Assembly (NCBI GenBank): GCA_013399875.1
Contig: VXAZ01008025.1
Location: 62,001 to 126,000, forward strand
Direction: 5' to 3'
Length of the DNA stretch: 64,000 nt
Source of the DNA: Gymnorhina tibicen
Taxonomy: Eukaryota; Chordata; Aves; Passeriformes; Artamidae
Below the pieces are notes generated by a model, which saw only the letters and a program-made list of their open reading frames with translations, had not been told where the DNA came from and made no database searches. The position numbers and the translations under genes were made by a program. Shown in pieces: positions 36,512 through 49,241 of the stretch (position 1 is the stretch's first letter; each line of letters begins with the position of its first letter).

Positions 36512-39500
36512 CATCCACTGCAGGAGACCATGAAAAAATGCTCAGAACCCCAAGGCTGAGCATTTGTGCAGCATGTTCTCTGTCCCAGGATATGAATGGG
36601 CACTCGTGCCAGGTGGCAGGTGCAAGCACTGGTAGAAAGAATATGAATTCTCAGCTGGTAGCTGTGCTATGACTGGAAATGATAAGAGAAAGTAATCCGA
36701 GAGATATACCATACCCACCAATGGTGATGAAAGTTAGTGGAAGCTCTGGGCCTCTTGTGATCCCCTGTGAAGCAGAAAACCCGGATACAAAGAGATGCAC
36801 TAGCCTAACCTAACAATTTTCATGAACAACATCAAAATTTGAAAATTACAGCAACCATATTGCTGTAATGACTGCACCAAACTCAATAATCCATAATAAC
36901 TTTTCTTTATAATTTTGACATGTTTAATATTATACTTCTGAACTTTACACTTCATGTGACAGGAAAATATATAAGCTAAAATTCTTCCCAACTTCTTAAA
37001 AAAGTGCTGTCTATTGTTTCAATTAATTCCCTTGATCCTTTTGAAATAATTTATGACTTTTATTGCCCTATTTTTTGAATGCTCTTCTGATTCATTTGAA
37101 AGCCCCAGAGGACAGAACACCAGCCATAGCTCTCCTGAAGATAATACAAAAAAGTGCATAGGTCAACAGAAATTCCTAGCCATCTATCTAAAACGACTCT
37201 GTAGAGAAGTGTTAATGGGTCCCATGGCGTGAGTTATTCAGATATATACGTTTCATTTTTTTGTACTTCGCTTGTATTAATTTTATAGCTCAAGCCTATA
37301 TTTCTTAGAGGAAATTCCCCTTACTCATTAAGTCTGTATTCCACACAAATTAAAAAGTGGTGAAGTAATTTGAAATGGGAGTTTTCTAAAAAAAGTCTTT
37401 TCTTAAAAAGAAAAAAAGAGAAAACAAAGCAGAATCTGATTATAACTATTTCAGCAGAACAAGTTCTTCTTCCCAAGACCTATTTAGTTAAGTCTACTGC
37501 AAAGCTGAATAGTATCTGAAGGGTATTTAATGCACCAGGGTACCCTTTAAAACTGTTGTTTTTCCAGATTAGCATCAAGTAACAATAACAGCAACAAGAT
37601 AGAGCTGGCAAAATAACTTACTTAAAATTTCTCAATAAAGAAGAATATCAATGGATGTTACACTTTTTGCTGGATGATTTATGGTCATATAAAAACGTCA
37701 GTTGACACGCCACTTAACAGCAGATATCTCACCTGTTCCTAAGTGAACTTTGAAACACATTAAATAGTGTGTGTGTACCAACAGAAGAGTGACAGAATTC
37801 GTAAAGAATTTGGCAAACCCCGTCTTTAAATCTTTCATTTCTGTCAATACAGACCTCTTAGTGGATTTACTACATTTTCTCTGAGGGGGAAAAGAAAGGT
37901 TAATTTTTGACAGTTTTTTACATACTATGTTAGCAAATAAATCTGTGGTACAGTAGACATAAAGTCAGCCTCCTCTATCTACTCACTGACATGCAGGAAA
38001 ATGAGATCATAGGAAGAAAAATAGTATTTCTATGACACAGAAATACTATTTCAGTAATTTTAGTTTTGTGCTTTTAAAATTTAACATCTCCGATCTCAGG
38101 TATGAGTGAACCTTTAACTTCAAAGTTGCCTTAAAAGCATCATCACTGATCACGTAATTTATGAGACAGTTTTACTTCTTTAATTTGTGGAAACAACTTC
38201 TTTTTTTCTTCCATGGTGTTTTACAGTCAGTTAAATTGGAGTGTTGACATGCAGTGACAAGTTGTGAACTGTCTGGGGGCATTCTCCTATCAGTAGCAAA
38301 AAACAAGCAAAGTCAGGGAGCTTTTACCCAAACTGTGGCTGTGCCACTAACAGTACAGAGAACAGAACATAAATATTTTTGTCATTCTCACTCCAATAGC
38401 TATGCCTTTGAAGAAATACTGTAATGTTACAGAGGCTTCAATTGGCAAAATATCTGTGCTCCTCTGGCATTGTACAGCACATGTACGTATTCACAGAATC
38501 AGAATATTTGCTGCATTCTGATGTGCAAAGTTATAATGTAATTAGTTACTAGTGCTTTATAAAATACTGATGTAATTCTTACATGTAATTTCATAATGCC
38601 TGAGTGCTCCAATGAGGGGTCAGTGGTGACCAGTACTAGCTGTTAGACGGAAATTTTGAATTCAGGCCACTCCTTTCCCAGAGCTGCCTTATAGATTATC
38701 AATGTACACACATGACACAAGAGCACAATGAAGATTATTTAGGTTACCTCTGCACTTTTCAGTACTTGCCTCATTTTTATATCGAACCTCACATTTAGAC
38801 TTAAAGGTTTGCAAGGCTTAGTCTGTCTTGTGCCTTGCTTCAAATGTAGGGCTCTTTTAATACACTTCTGCTAATGTTATTCAATTTCTCTATCCCTTTT
38901 GACTAATGACTACACAGATAGGTCACCTGCCTTTTCTTCTATTCCACCAAGACCCAGAACATTTGCTTACCACTTGATTCTCCCTTTGGCTGTTTGTTCT
39001 TGTACAGAATCCCAACTTTAAAAGCTGTGAACAGACATAGAGAATCTCTCATTTGGTGATGTGAGGTGCTCACTGGACCTTTTTTAACTAAACATAGTTT
39101 AACTATTTCTCTAATAGTAGTGGTTTTTTTTTTCCTTTCTCTGCATAAAAAAAAATTTCCTTACAAAGCATCAACATCCAAATGCTAATGGTGAATGCCC
39201 CTGTGATTTGGTTATAGTTGGTTTTTATTCACAGCTTACTCTTTGAGTCAGGTGATTAAAGAATCTGAAATTCTGCTTTTTTGTACTCTTAGAATTCTTA
39301 AATCACAACAAAAACCAGACAGCATCTAGTGGAATATCTCTCTATATATTTTGAAATCTTGGGCTGTTCTCCGGACTATACACCTTTAAATAGCTGGGTG
39401 AGTAATGCTGAGTGTGTGGAGAACATGATGCCTTCAGTAGAGCGACTAGAACAAAACACAGGAAATAATTCAGTATATATTCTTGTCTTCTTCTGAAGAG

Positions 39501-39851
39501 AACCTTTGATGCACAGCCTGAAAACTGCGCTACAGTTCTTTTATTTCACAGACACTTTCTAATTATGCTGCTTCTTAACAGTGTTTTTCCAAGCCCTGCA
39601 TAAATGAAACTGCTTCTCTCACAAGCTAGTTCTTCCCCCATCTTTAATTTTGTACCTGAGCCTTGAACCTGGCAGCACATTCAGAGAGCAGGCTGGGGAG
39701 CCTGCAGCAGCTGTACCACCTGCCATCCAGAAGCACCAGTTGTTCAGCTAATCTCAGACATATTGTGCTGAAGATTGGCTTCATTATTCTTCTGCCAAGG
39801 ATGACTGTCCGTTTCTCAATAGATCTGATTGTGGATGAATGGGAGGTTTGA
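36512..39851. other. Unique non-coding sequence with one strong hairpin
   Basis: No gene or mobile element is seen. The 13-bp hairpin at 38019-38051 is listed separately. Confidence 0.55.
38019..38051. repeat. Perfect 13-bp inverted repeat (hairpin)
   Basis: AAATAGTATTTCT (38019-38031) and AGAAATACTATTT (38039-38051) pair perfectly around the 7-base loop ATGACAC. Pairing does not extend outward, so it is too short for a typical miRNA precursor. Confidence 0.75.
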
Positions 39852-40409
39852 GAAACAGTGGTAGCTCAGCTGGAACACCCAGCACTCCCAGCAACAGCAG
39901 CAGAGGGGCAAGGGCAGGAAAGCAGGCAGTTTTCATGTGCACATTCCTGCCACAAAGTCCACAGCTCAGTTTCCTGGGTTTGTAAGGAGAGTCAAATTAA
40001 GCTGTTGTCTACCTCCAGCTCAAACTGGATGGACAAAAATGGATTTGCTCAGACAGGTGGCATGAATGGGGGCAGAACCAGTTGTCACCCACTTCTGAGC
40101 TGTAAGAAGTGTATTCAGGAACAACACGAGGCCTTTCCTGCATCAGATAATTGTCACTTATGTCTTTCCCTTTGTAACTGTAGTAGGAGGCTCTTTGTGA
40201 CTTGTTTACAAAAGAAGGAAAAGCTTTTGCGATTACAAGGCTTCTTGGTTGTATTTTTCCACCTACTTGAACTAATAGCTCAAAAAGAAAGCCTGTTGGT
40301 TGTTCTGCAGCAAACTGTGAGAACTCTACAGCAGTTACATGGCGTCATTCAGAAACAGCAGAATTATCAAGTTAATCAGCTCAAACTCCACCTTGATTTT
40401 AAACCATAA
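39852..40409 (+). other. Longest non-repeat open frame, unidentified
   Basis: The frame is open from a TGA at 39849 to the stop at 40407-40409. The first ATG is at 40029, leaving 126 codons; the upstream part has only a GTG. The C-terminal 65 residues are Leu/Gln-rich and could form a coiled coil (for example TVRTLQQLHGVIQKQQN). That part is preceded by acceptor-like sites (TAACTGTAG near 40182, TTGTTCTGCAG ending 40310). The N-terminal part has no recognisable domain. The flanking region 39.66-40.6 kb is somewhat GC-richer than its surroundings. It could be a terminal exon, a lncRNA exon or chance; I favour non-coding. Confidence 0.15.
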
Positions 40410-42284
40410 GTTGCTGCAGCACAAAAATACTACGGGTGAGCATTCCTTTTTCAGTAATGTCTCTCCTCTGAGGTTTCTCATGCAACATAGATCAGGCTGT
40501 CCCTACACACAGATGGGAATCAGTGGAGACAAGGCAGTTCTGTGGCACATCCAGGACTCACGCTTGACATGTAGAGTAATGTACTGTTCCATCAGGAGGA
40601 GTTTCAGTACTCACAAATGAGACATGTGTTATTATGATTGCTTTTCTAGCTCAGTTGATGTAGAATAGATAGATTTATTAACTCACATGTCGCCCCGAGA
40701 TGAGATACCAGGGGACTGACTCAATAGTATGAGCTAGTATGGCTGGCTCCACTGACCTCTCATTCCATACCTCTTTGCTGGTGCTGATGGATGACGAATT
40801 ACTCACAGAATCAAGACAACACTTTTTGTCAGTCCTAAATTAACAGCTACATTAAAAAAGTAGTACCTATCATAATAGCTGTGAGACAGATGCAGATTTG
40901 ATCTAACAGCTTCTCCCACAAGGGCCTCAAGACCTAAATGTAGACATTTGGTACCAGTTCCCTAGCAGAATATTAAAAGAAAAGAGTCAACAGGATAAGC
41001 CTCAGGACCATTTGTCTTACAAATGTGATGCTCAGCATTTTCCTGAAAGAAGACTCAAACAACTCAGAAGAATCATTCCTATTTTAGGCTGTAGGTAATA
41101 ATAGGGCATCTCCTTTAAACCAAAAGAAAGATGTATTTTTTCTTCTAATCACACTGATTGGATGATGTCAGCAGATTATCTTATAAGGCTATCAAAGTAA
41201 TTCTGTGTTTTTCAGTATAAACTTCAGCAAAACCTGTATTTTATAGAATTAGATTTTAAAGCCATCATTTATTGGACTTGTTGCCAATCAGGGAGTGTCT
41301 CATTTGTGAATGAGTGTAAATATATCCACAATTATTGCAGTGGTAAAAACTTAGCGGTAGAACTTCTACTGCTTTTCTCTGTGATATAATCATCATCATA
41401 CATGACAACACAAACCCATCCAGGATTATCAGCTGATGAATTCCTATTAATTTCCACGTCTCTTTCAAAGAATGAAGAGGGGTTCTCCTATTTCTCAGTC
41501 TGAATTAAACATATATTAATAAAAGTCACAGAAGTCATAAATCAGTAATGATTCCTTCCTTAGTTAGAAGAATTGTTTGTTCTCATGTTACTTAACTGAT
41601 GATTAAATTTCTGTGATTAAGTTGGTAAAATACATAAATCAAACTTTCTTCTTTTTTCACTGCAATTCTTCAGGAGTTCAGGAGTTTTGATGTGAGAAAT
41701 CTCAAGACAAAAATAGCCTTAAAATTAATGGGCATGTACTTTAAGTTTTAGTAGATATATGACTGTTGTGTTGTCAGATACTAGGTTGGAATGCTTGCAA
41801 GTAAAGATGTTTTAAATTATGCATGGGAGACAGCATCACCGCCATAATGACTCATATTTCCAGGATGAGAAAGAAAGAAGTTTAAGGAAATAAAATGACC
41901 AATACTTGCCAGCACAATGATATCTTAGCAACCCTAGGTACCCTTCTACTGAGTTATCCTACCATCTTTTGAAATGTTAAATATTGACACATAATTCGCA
42001 ACTGATGTAGGTAAAGGCAGTCTGGTAAATATTCTTCTTCTACCCAAGGAATTAAAAATATGGTTTCTAAAAAAAACCCACAACTCTGGAAACTGCTAAA
42101 AGTACTTTCCAGCAACTTGCTCAAACAAGACTGTTTTTTGAAAGTTAAGATTCAGTTTCATGAAAGTTTTGAATGCTGATACTCTTTTTAATGCAAGCAG
42201 TTACTGAGCTATGCACAAGAAACTTGAGTACAGTTTTCTTTTAAATTCCACTGTATTTTGGTGTCACGTCAGTATTTTCCAGAG
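40410..42284. other. Unique non-coding sequence
   Basis: I see no gene, clear repeat or structured element. Confidence 0.6.
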
Positions 42285-42343
42285 AAAATCAGAGATTGTC
42301 TTTGGTTGTAAGGGTCCTTAAAGGTCATCCAGTTCCAACCCCC
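42285..42343 (-). mobile_element. CR1 LINE fragment, terminal 59 bp
   Basis: AAATCAGAGATTGTCTTTGG is followed by GGGTCCTTAAAGGTCATCCA and GTTCCAACCCCC. This is the reverse complement of the CR1 3' tip, diverged at the first bases. Confidence 0.8.
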
Positions 42344-45017
42344 AAAATATTTAATCAAAAAGTGCAAGGTAATCACATATGTGTGACAGCAAGATTGAAG
42401 TCAAATCATATGAGGCCTGGGACTACGCTTACAGTTTTTGGTTTGCTTTTATACAAATGTAAACTTCCTGCACGTCTATCCACTTGTTAATTTCTTTTGT
42501 TGTCTCCATGTGTAATTTTGATTTGGCAGCAAACAAAAGTCATATTTATATATAATGTCAACTTCCATGAATAGCCTCTGAGTTCAGAGCAACTCAGCAA
42601 AGATTACAAATTATAGTGTAATACAAATCCGGTATTCATTATAGCCTTTTTTGTCTTACAACCAAGTTTTCATTGAAATTTTCAGGCAAGTGCTTTCTTG
42701 CATGCTATTTTAGAATTCGTATCTCCATTTATTGTATTTTTGAGGAATCAGAAGAGTGATAGCCTTAGTAAGTCACTTGAAGATTAGCCAAGTTCATCAA
42801 TAGTTTCTTGGCCTTGTTAACACTTTCTCAAATAAAAATGACAGAGCCAATTTCAAAATTGTGTGTGTGTAGCTCTACAATTGATTGTTGACATCATTGG
42901 AATTACTCTGGCTACATACTGTTAAAAGCCAAAACTGAATGTGAACCCCAAAATAAATCACCAGGAAGACTCCTCTTCTTGCAGTGATGGCGTAATTTAG
43001 AGGGACTCTGTCTTTGCAGGAGCAGTGGAAAGAGGCTTAGTATTTGGGGGACCACTGGTTCAGAAGTTGCCCATTCTTTTAGGCTGGTCACTGTTTCTCT
43101 TTACCCTGGCACTGGTCCCTCATCCCTCATCTCCCCTAGTGGCAGCTGAATGTACCCACTCCATGTCAGCTGTAGGGACGCTGCATGGGAGGGGTGCTGG
43201 GCTCACCACCATTGCTAAACTTAATGGGGTTTATGCTGTTGGGAGGTATCAATAAGCCCTTGGACTTCTGAGGGCTCTTCTGACCAAAACCCTGGAAAGA
43301 TATACTTTTATCCCACTTAACGGCATTCTATTAGCAACTTGCTAAACAGAAACAAACTAACTTTCACAGCGTTAATTGAAGCACTGTTTTTACCAATGCA
43401 CTGTAAACCCTTCAGTGTCAGCTTGTCTCACCTGGCGTTCCAGACCACCAGACCTCTGACCAAACAAAACATACCAGATATAGCATAAAAACGTCATTTT
43501 TAATTTCTTGCAGAGAGACAGTTAACTCTGTGCTTCTCAAAATACCGTAACTGGTAGACCTAAGGATCCCATTCACCCAAGTAACTAAAATGAGTCCATC
43601 TTGCTCTCTGTCATTGTGGATATAGCAACTTTTAAATCTCTTACACATCAAAATCCTTAAGTAAAAGTTAATCTTTTATAGCATTGTAGAGTAATTGAGT
43701 GAAGGCCATAATTCCTGATGCTGAGTGCTTCTTAGTGTACACTAAATTTCCTGAAGAAAAGCAGCCTTATCTCTAGGGGTACTGAATTCTTGAAACTTCA
43801 TCAGCATACAGATGTACAGTTTTATACATTAAAAGGGAAATACACAAACAATAACACATCATCTTGGTTACAGCTTATGTCATAATGTAGTTTTCAGACT
43901 GAAAACAATTATGGCAGTTTTTGCCAAATAAGACTAGGATACACACACAAATACATATATATATATGTATCTATATATAGATATATCGATATATAGATAT
44001 ATAGATATATCTTTGAAATAAAAAAGTCTAATTAGTGCCCTCCCTCTTACTGACAAAATGAAAGAAAAAGAGACATCTACAAATTTAAATCTGCTACAGA
44101 AGGATAAGACACACATCTGAGAACTGATAATATATTAGGCCAAGTTCAGTGTGTACTGCAGTCAGTAATTTCAGGCAAAAGCAGCACTTTCCAAATTATG
44201 AATTCAGAATTCCAGCTTAAGCAGTCCTGAAAGAGTCAGAGAAATGGGTAGGCAATGTACAGGATAATGTAGAAGTATCCAAGACATGCTAGTTGTGACT
44301 GGGAAGTTATCTTGTAGAAATGATGGTAGAAGCAGATTCTGAGATGGTGTTCCTTGCTTTTCTACTAGATCTTTCAGAGAAGATGGATCACCTTGTAGTT
44401 TCCAGTAATGCATTCCAACAGAGACATTTTGGGGCCCAGTAGACTTACTATGCTCAATCAGCAAATGGCAGAGCTAATTCGTTACATTCTTACACTTTAT
44501 TCTTTAAGACACAGAAAAAAATATTGAAGTCACAAATATCAGACTGTCCCTCAGACTGCAAGACCTTGATGGCTTCTAGCTTTATTCTTTGTTTATCAGA
44601 CAGCTGCCTTATGTGAAAATGCCACAGGTGTGGTTTCATCTCTTACAGTTTAAATGAAATGGGACGGTTTGTCATTTTTTATGTGGAATACATATAGTTT
44701 TATGCATTTCTTTTTAAAATCCACGAAAGTTAAATATGTGACATTAATAAAGTATTACCAGATATGCCTGCTAATGACAGATTCTTCTGCATTGTTTTAA
44801 GAAGCACCAGCCTAACAGCAACCAGACTAGAGCCCTATAATACCTGCAGTGTGAATCCTTATTGCATTTTCTGCCCCACTTCTGCGTCTTATCGACCTGA
44901 GTGAGCTCCAAGAAAGGAGCTAGGCCAGAACACACAATAGAAACCTTCTTTCACAGTGCAGAAAGACTCTGCAGTTCAGGTGTGCTAACAGTGCTTTCCA
45001 ACAAGCACCTCAGCAAC
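42344..45017. other. Unique sequence with an AT-rich microsatellite
   Basis: No gene is supported. The only structured element is the TA/TAGA tract at 43940-44010. Confidence 0.55.
43940..44010. repeat. (CA)n plus (TA)n/(TAGATA)n microsatellite
   Basis: A short CA run is followed by alternating TA and by GATATATA-type units, with CGAT in the middle. It is nearly self-complementary and could form cruciforms. A Tyr/Ile-rich frame over it is a repeat artefact. Confidence 0.85.
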
Positions 45018-45651
45018 TGTCCCGGTTTGAGACAAAATTAAGTCTGAATTTGAACACCCTCTCTTAGAAGGCGGGTTACAGCCACCCCTCCCCCACTAGG
45101 TTTGGGAAAGAAATACTTGTCGGAGGAAAGTGAAAGGGAGAAAAGCTATTTATTTAACAACCACACAGAAAAAGAATAATGCTAAATAATAAAACATCTC
45201 GCTGTGGAGAGAACCTGGTAAAATTCAAAGTCCTTCTGTAGGTGTGGCTGTTCTCTCCCCAGAGCTGGGGTATGTGGCCCCTCCAGGCCGTGGTGTGGGT
45301 GTCCCGGTGCTGGTGATCTGGACCAGAGCAGAACAATCCAAGGAAAGTTCTTGCCTCAGCCAGCAAGCCAGCTAAACAGCAAGGAATTTTAACTCTCTGT
45401 CTCTCTCCTGAGAAAAAGCCGAAAAAGCTCCGGAAAAAAGGAAGGGTACTTTCTCCACTCTTGCTGCTGTAGAAGCACGCAGAGGAGTTAGAGTAGAGTG
45501 ACCCTGGAGCACAGAATTGCTTTGAAAAGTTCATCTGGCTTTTTCTTTCTTTGTCTTGCACCCAGTTTTAAAGACACAGAAAGGCACAGGATTCATATCT
45601 GGGCACAGAGCGGTGTTAGGGGATTCAACATCATAAAGTCACCCCAAGACA
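45018..45651 (-). mobile_element. Solo LTR of an endogenous retrovirus, same family as 60856-61498
   Basis: Read on the minus strand it starts TGTCTTGGGGTGACTTTATG and ends CAAACCGGGACA, with TG...CA ends. It has a TATA-like TCTTTAAAACTGG about 80 bp in and a polyadenylation signal AATAAA (45149-45154) near the far end, in the order expected of U3-R-U5. Flanks are GCAAC on the left and GCAAT on the right, a possible 5-bp target duplication with one change. No internal retroviral sequence adjoins it. A 135-codon minus-strand frame (45154-45561) lies wholly inside the LTR and has no recognised product. Confidence 0.85.
45149..45154 (-). terminator. LTR polyadenylation signal
   Basis: AATAAA on the minus strand lies in the context GTTAAATAAATAGC. 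It is shared with the related LTR at 61350-61355. Confidence 0.6.
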
Positions 45652-46060
45652 GCAATTATCCCTGTTAGGAATTGAATTCATCATTCTTTGATGCTTGGTC
45701 ATCCAGGATGTGTCATTTTGCCTGTTTGTTTAGACAACATACTAAATGAGACAGGAATGTTATCTTCCTCTGTGGTTTATACAATGCAGATGTGGGCACT
45801 TCAGCATTAATATAAACTAATAATGGAAACTTCAGTCTCAGTTTGCTGCTTGTTCATAGCATTTCTAAAGCGCCAGCATCTACAACGTATAAAGGACAGA
45901 TGGAGGTAAAATTGCTTAATCATGTAGCTGATAAAGCTTGCTCTCAGTTTATGACACACTGTACTAACACAAAAATAGAACCTTCAATTAAACAAGACTC
46001 ATGCCTTTGTTATTTGATGCTGCAGAAATTACGTTTAAAACTGTAGTCATATAAAACAAA
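45652..46060. other. Unique sequence between LTR and CR1
   Basis: I see nothing beyond short chance frames. Confidence 0.6.
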
Positions 46061-46300
46061 GAATCATAGAATAGTTGAGTTGGAACAGAACTTTTAAAGT
46101 TCATCTAGTCTAGCTCCCTTCAGTAAGCTGGCACACCTTCAACTAGATCAGGTTGCCCAAAGACCCATCCAGCCTGACCTTGAATGATTCCAGGGTTGGG
46201 GCATCTCACAGCTCTCTGGGCAACCTGTGCCAATGTATCACTACCCTTACTGAAAAATACATCTTATATCTAACCTAAACATACCCTCCTTACAGTTAAT
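46061..46300 (-). mobile_element. CR1 LINE fragment, 3' 240 bp
   Basis: GAATCATAGAATAGTTGAG, GTTGGAACAGAAC, CCATCCAGCCTGACCTTGAA, GGGGCATCTCACAGC, TCTCTGGGCAACCTG and ATCTAACCTAAACATACCC follow the CR1 3' UTR in reverse complement. The many small changes indicate an older copy. Confidence 0.93.
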
Positions 46301-47717
46301 CTTTGTATTGAATGCTGGAAGAGTTATCAATGGTCCTAAATAACTAAGAGATTTCTTTGCAAAGAGTGCAGTACAACAGGCAGTGGAGATCTACTAGTGG
46401 TGCTGGGCTGACTTCCACAAACCAGAATGCGTGACTGAAAACCTACTCAGTGCTAACATTAAACTTGTTTCAGCAATTTAAACTCTACACTGGCCTGGGG
46501 AGGAAATGGGGTGGAATGTACATGTGGGTTCAACCACCTGACACTTTCTTGGGAGCTTATACTGACCAGAAATTTTGTTAAGTAAATGGTGTGTCTTTAA
46601 GTGTCAGTAACCACATGGTGCTGCTGCTCCTCAGTCCTCAAAAGGAGTATTAAGAGCACTCAACACGGGAGAAGTCAAGCCAGGAAGTCCACTGAATTTT
46701 GAAGGAATTTAAAACCAAGGGGAATGCAACACACAATAATCAGAAAAATATCTGGACCTCAAATAATATTTTGAGCTCCAGAATGAGGCAAATCTAGACA
46801 TGAACACACTTTAGCAATGAGAACTGTTTTTGCAAACTACAACTGGATCCCAGATTAAGGCAGATTAATTCTGTCGAATATTTTTTTTAGTCTCTGTCAT
46901 GTTCCTAGCTTCCATTTTTCACTTCCTTTAAAATGTGACATTCCAAACATTGCTTCCAAATCTTTGCTGAATACAACCTCTTTTATTTCTAAAAATTGTT
47001 TATTAAAAATGTTGTCCTTTTTAGCATATTTCTTAATAAAAGGACACTGGATGCCATTTTGTTCTTTGAGAGCTGTCCATCGCACTTTTAAATCCTAGAC
47101 AGTTTCTCCGTATATTTACTGTCTAGTTCCTTGTAATTACTTATCCTCAAAAAATAGCAGAGCCACCATATAAACCTCTAGAAAGTGTCAATTTAGAAAC
47201 ACTTCTGCAGATATTACATCTATATCTGAGTTATTTTCTCCTCATATTTTTTCTACAAGAACATTAGCTTTCTGTCATCTATCCCTCAGGTGAAAGTCAT
47301 CATAATTGCATTTCTGTGATGTTACAACCATTGCTGCAAACAAAGATCTGAGCAATATAAAACAGATCTCAAACCAAAGCAGATAAGCCCTAATGTTATA
47401 AAGACTTTTTTTCCCCCTGGTTATATTTTTAACTACAGCAAATCAAACAGACTTGTCCTATTGATGTTATGAATAAGACTGAGGAACAAATCGTTTTCTA
47501 AATAAAATATTTCATTTTATGGATCTGGCAGGTCTATAGATAAGCTAAGTAAACCTCATAAAACACCACCTTTCAGCTTCTATAAGGTTAGGTTGTGAAT
47601 GATTTATATTTTGCATATTGTCTGCATTTGATCATGCCTTTCCTTCTCTTTTATACACCTGCATGTACCTGCAAACAAATATGCACACACACAAATATAT
47701 ATTCTCCCCCTCTACTC
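46301..47717. other. Unique non-coding sequence
   Basis: No gene or repeat can be supported. Confidence 0.6.
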
Positions 47718-48314
47718 CACTCTCATGAGACCTGGAGTACTATGTCCAGTTTTGCAGCCCCCAACAGAGGAAGGACATGGATCTGTTTGAGCAAGTCTGA
47801 CAATGAACATGGAAATGATCCAAGGGCTGGAGTACCTCTGCCCTCAAAGACAGGCTGAGAGAATTAGGGTTGTTCAGCCTGGAGAGGAGGCTGAAGGGAG
47901 ACCTTAGAGCACCTTTCAGTGCTGGGGGTTGGTCTACAAGAAGGCTGAAGAGGGTCTTTTTGCAAGGACAAGGGGGAATGGCTTTAAACTGAAAGAGGGT
48001 GGGTTTAGATTAGATGCTAGGAAGAAATTCTTTACTGACTTTTTGCAAGGACAAGGGGGAATGGCTTTAAACTGAAAGAGGGTGGGTTTAGATTAGATGC
48101 TAGGAAGAAATTCTTTACTGTGAGAGTGGTGAGGCACTGGAACAGGTTGCCCAAAGAAGCTGTGGCTGCCCCATCCCTGGAAGTGTTCAAGGACAGGCTG
48201 GATGGAGCTCTGAGCAACTTGGTCTAGTGGAAGCTGTCCCTCTCCATGGCAGGGGGGTTGAAAAAGGGTGATCTTTAAGGTCCCTTCCAATCGAAACTTT
48301 CTATGATTCTATGC
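47718..48314 (+). mobile_element. CR1 LINE, 3' ~600 bp, with internal tandem duplication
   Basis: In the sense direction it carries CCTGGAGTACTATGTCCAGT (ORF2 end), then TTCAGCCTGGAGAGGAGGCT. After this come GGCACTGGAACAGGTTGCCC, GGTCCCTTCCAATCGAAAC and the 3' terminal CTATGATTCTATG. An 82-bp segment occurs twice with no mismatch, at 47956-48037 and 48039-48120, separated by one A. The CR1 consensus has it once, so the duplication arose inside this copy. Confidence 0.95.
47956..48120 (+). repeat. Perfect 82-bp tandem duplication inside CR1
   Basis: Both units start CTTTTTGCAAGGACAAGG and end AAATTCTTTACTG, with a period of 83 bp and no mismatches. It crosses no conserved coding motif because it lies in the CR1 3' UTR. 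Confidence 0.95.
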
Positions 48315-48394
48315 AGCAATAAAACACACAGATGAATATGCTCAGTTTTCCCTTAGGAAAAATAACAGCCACAATAATCTCTTTGCTTCCACAG

Positions 48395-48460
48395 TACATT
48401 TTACAGCTTATGGAAGTAAGTGATCTTTACAGAGCCACTGTTCATCATGTGACAGCTCTG
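48395..48460 (+). other. Weak candidate exon
   Basis: A good acceptor (CTCTTTGCTTCCACAG) precedes an open segment beginning TACATTTTACAGC. Donor-like sites follow at GTAAGTGATC (after 21 nt) and GTAAGACAG (after 66 nt). The 22-codon reading starts YILQLMEVSDLYR. The length is small and there is no recognisable homology, so chance is likely. Confidence 0.12.
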
Positions 48461-49241
48461 GTAAGACAGCTGTTCCTTTTGCATCCTCAGTCTGAAAGTA
48501 CTACTGTCTTTAAAAATATTCACCAGAGCACATCAAAGGGTCAAGAAGGCAAGTTCTTGCTGCTCAGATAATAGTGAAAATTTCAAAGCAACTGGCATAA
48601 CTCCAATTTACAATATACCTGAGAAAAACAGATTCAAAATGCTGACATTTTTAATTTCCAACATATTGCTGTTTAATTTCCAAAGCATTTTGCTTTTACT
48701 GTTGTAAAGGATGAGAACTATACAATAATTTTAGTTTTAAACATTCCAAAGGGAATTGTGTTTCAGATCACAATAGTGGTTTAAGCCTTAAAATAGGTAA
48801 TATTTGGGCTTTGAATACAGGTCTTGGTTCAGTTTTCCTGTGTGTATATCCAGTTCTTTTTCTGGGACTTGCATGTAGGACCATTTCTAATATATTAAAA
48901 TAAAAATTTATGAAAGTTTAAATAAAGGTGTTTGACTGTTTAACTATTTGCATTAGAAACAAAATGAATCACTGAATTATTATTTGTATGTATGTGAGAA
49001 CATCAAGTGTTAAAGCCAATTCTTCAATTTACCAGGTTTTGTCTGTTTCTTGCCCTACTATAAAAATGGAAGCAGAGATAAAATTAAAGGTTTGTGTAAA
49101 AAAAGTTTGTATAAATCAAGTAGGACAAACACTGTGTAAGCACTAGTATAAAATCCTGCGTTTAAAAAGCTTGAATTCTTAAAAAAATTGTACCAGAGTA
49201 GTGAGGGATATATGCCAAAATTTATTGCTTCAATAATACAC

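Noticed and set aside
43934..44116. Tyr/Ile-rich minus-strand frame
   Set aside because: It is a translation of the TA/TAGA microsatellite.
45154..45561. 135-codon minus-strand frame
   Set aside because: It sits inside an LTR; the related LTR at 60856-61498 does not preserve it as a comparable protein, so it is not a conserved gene.
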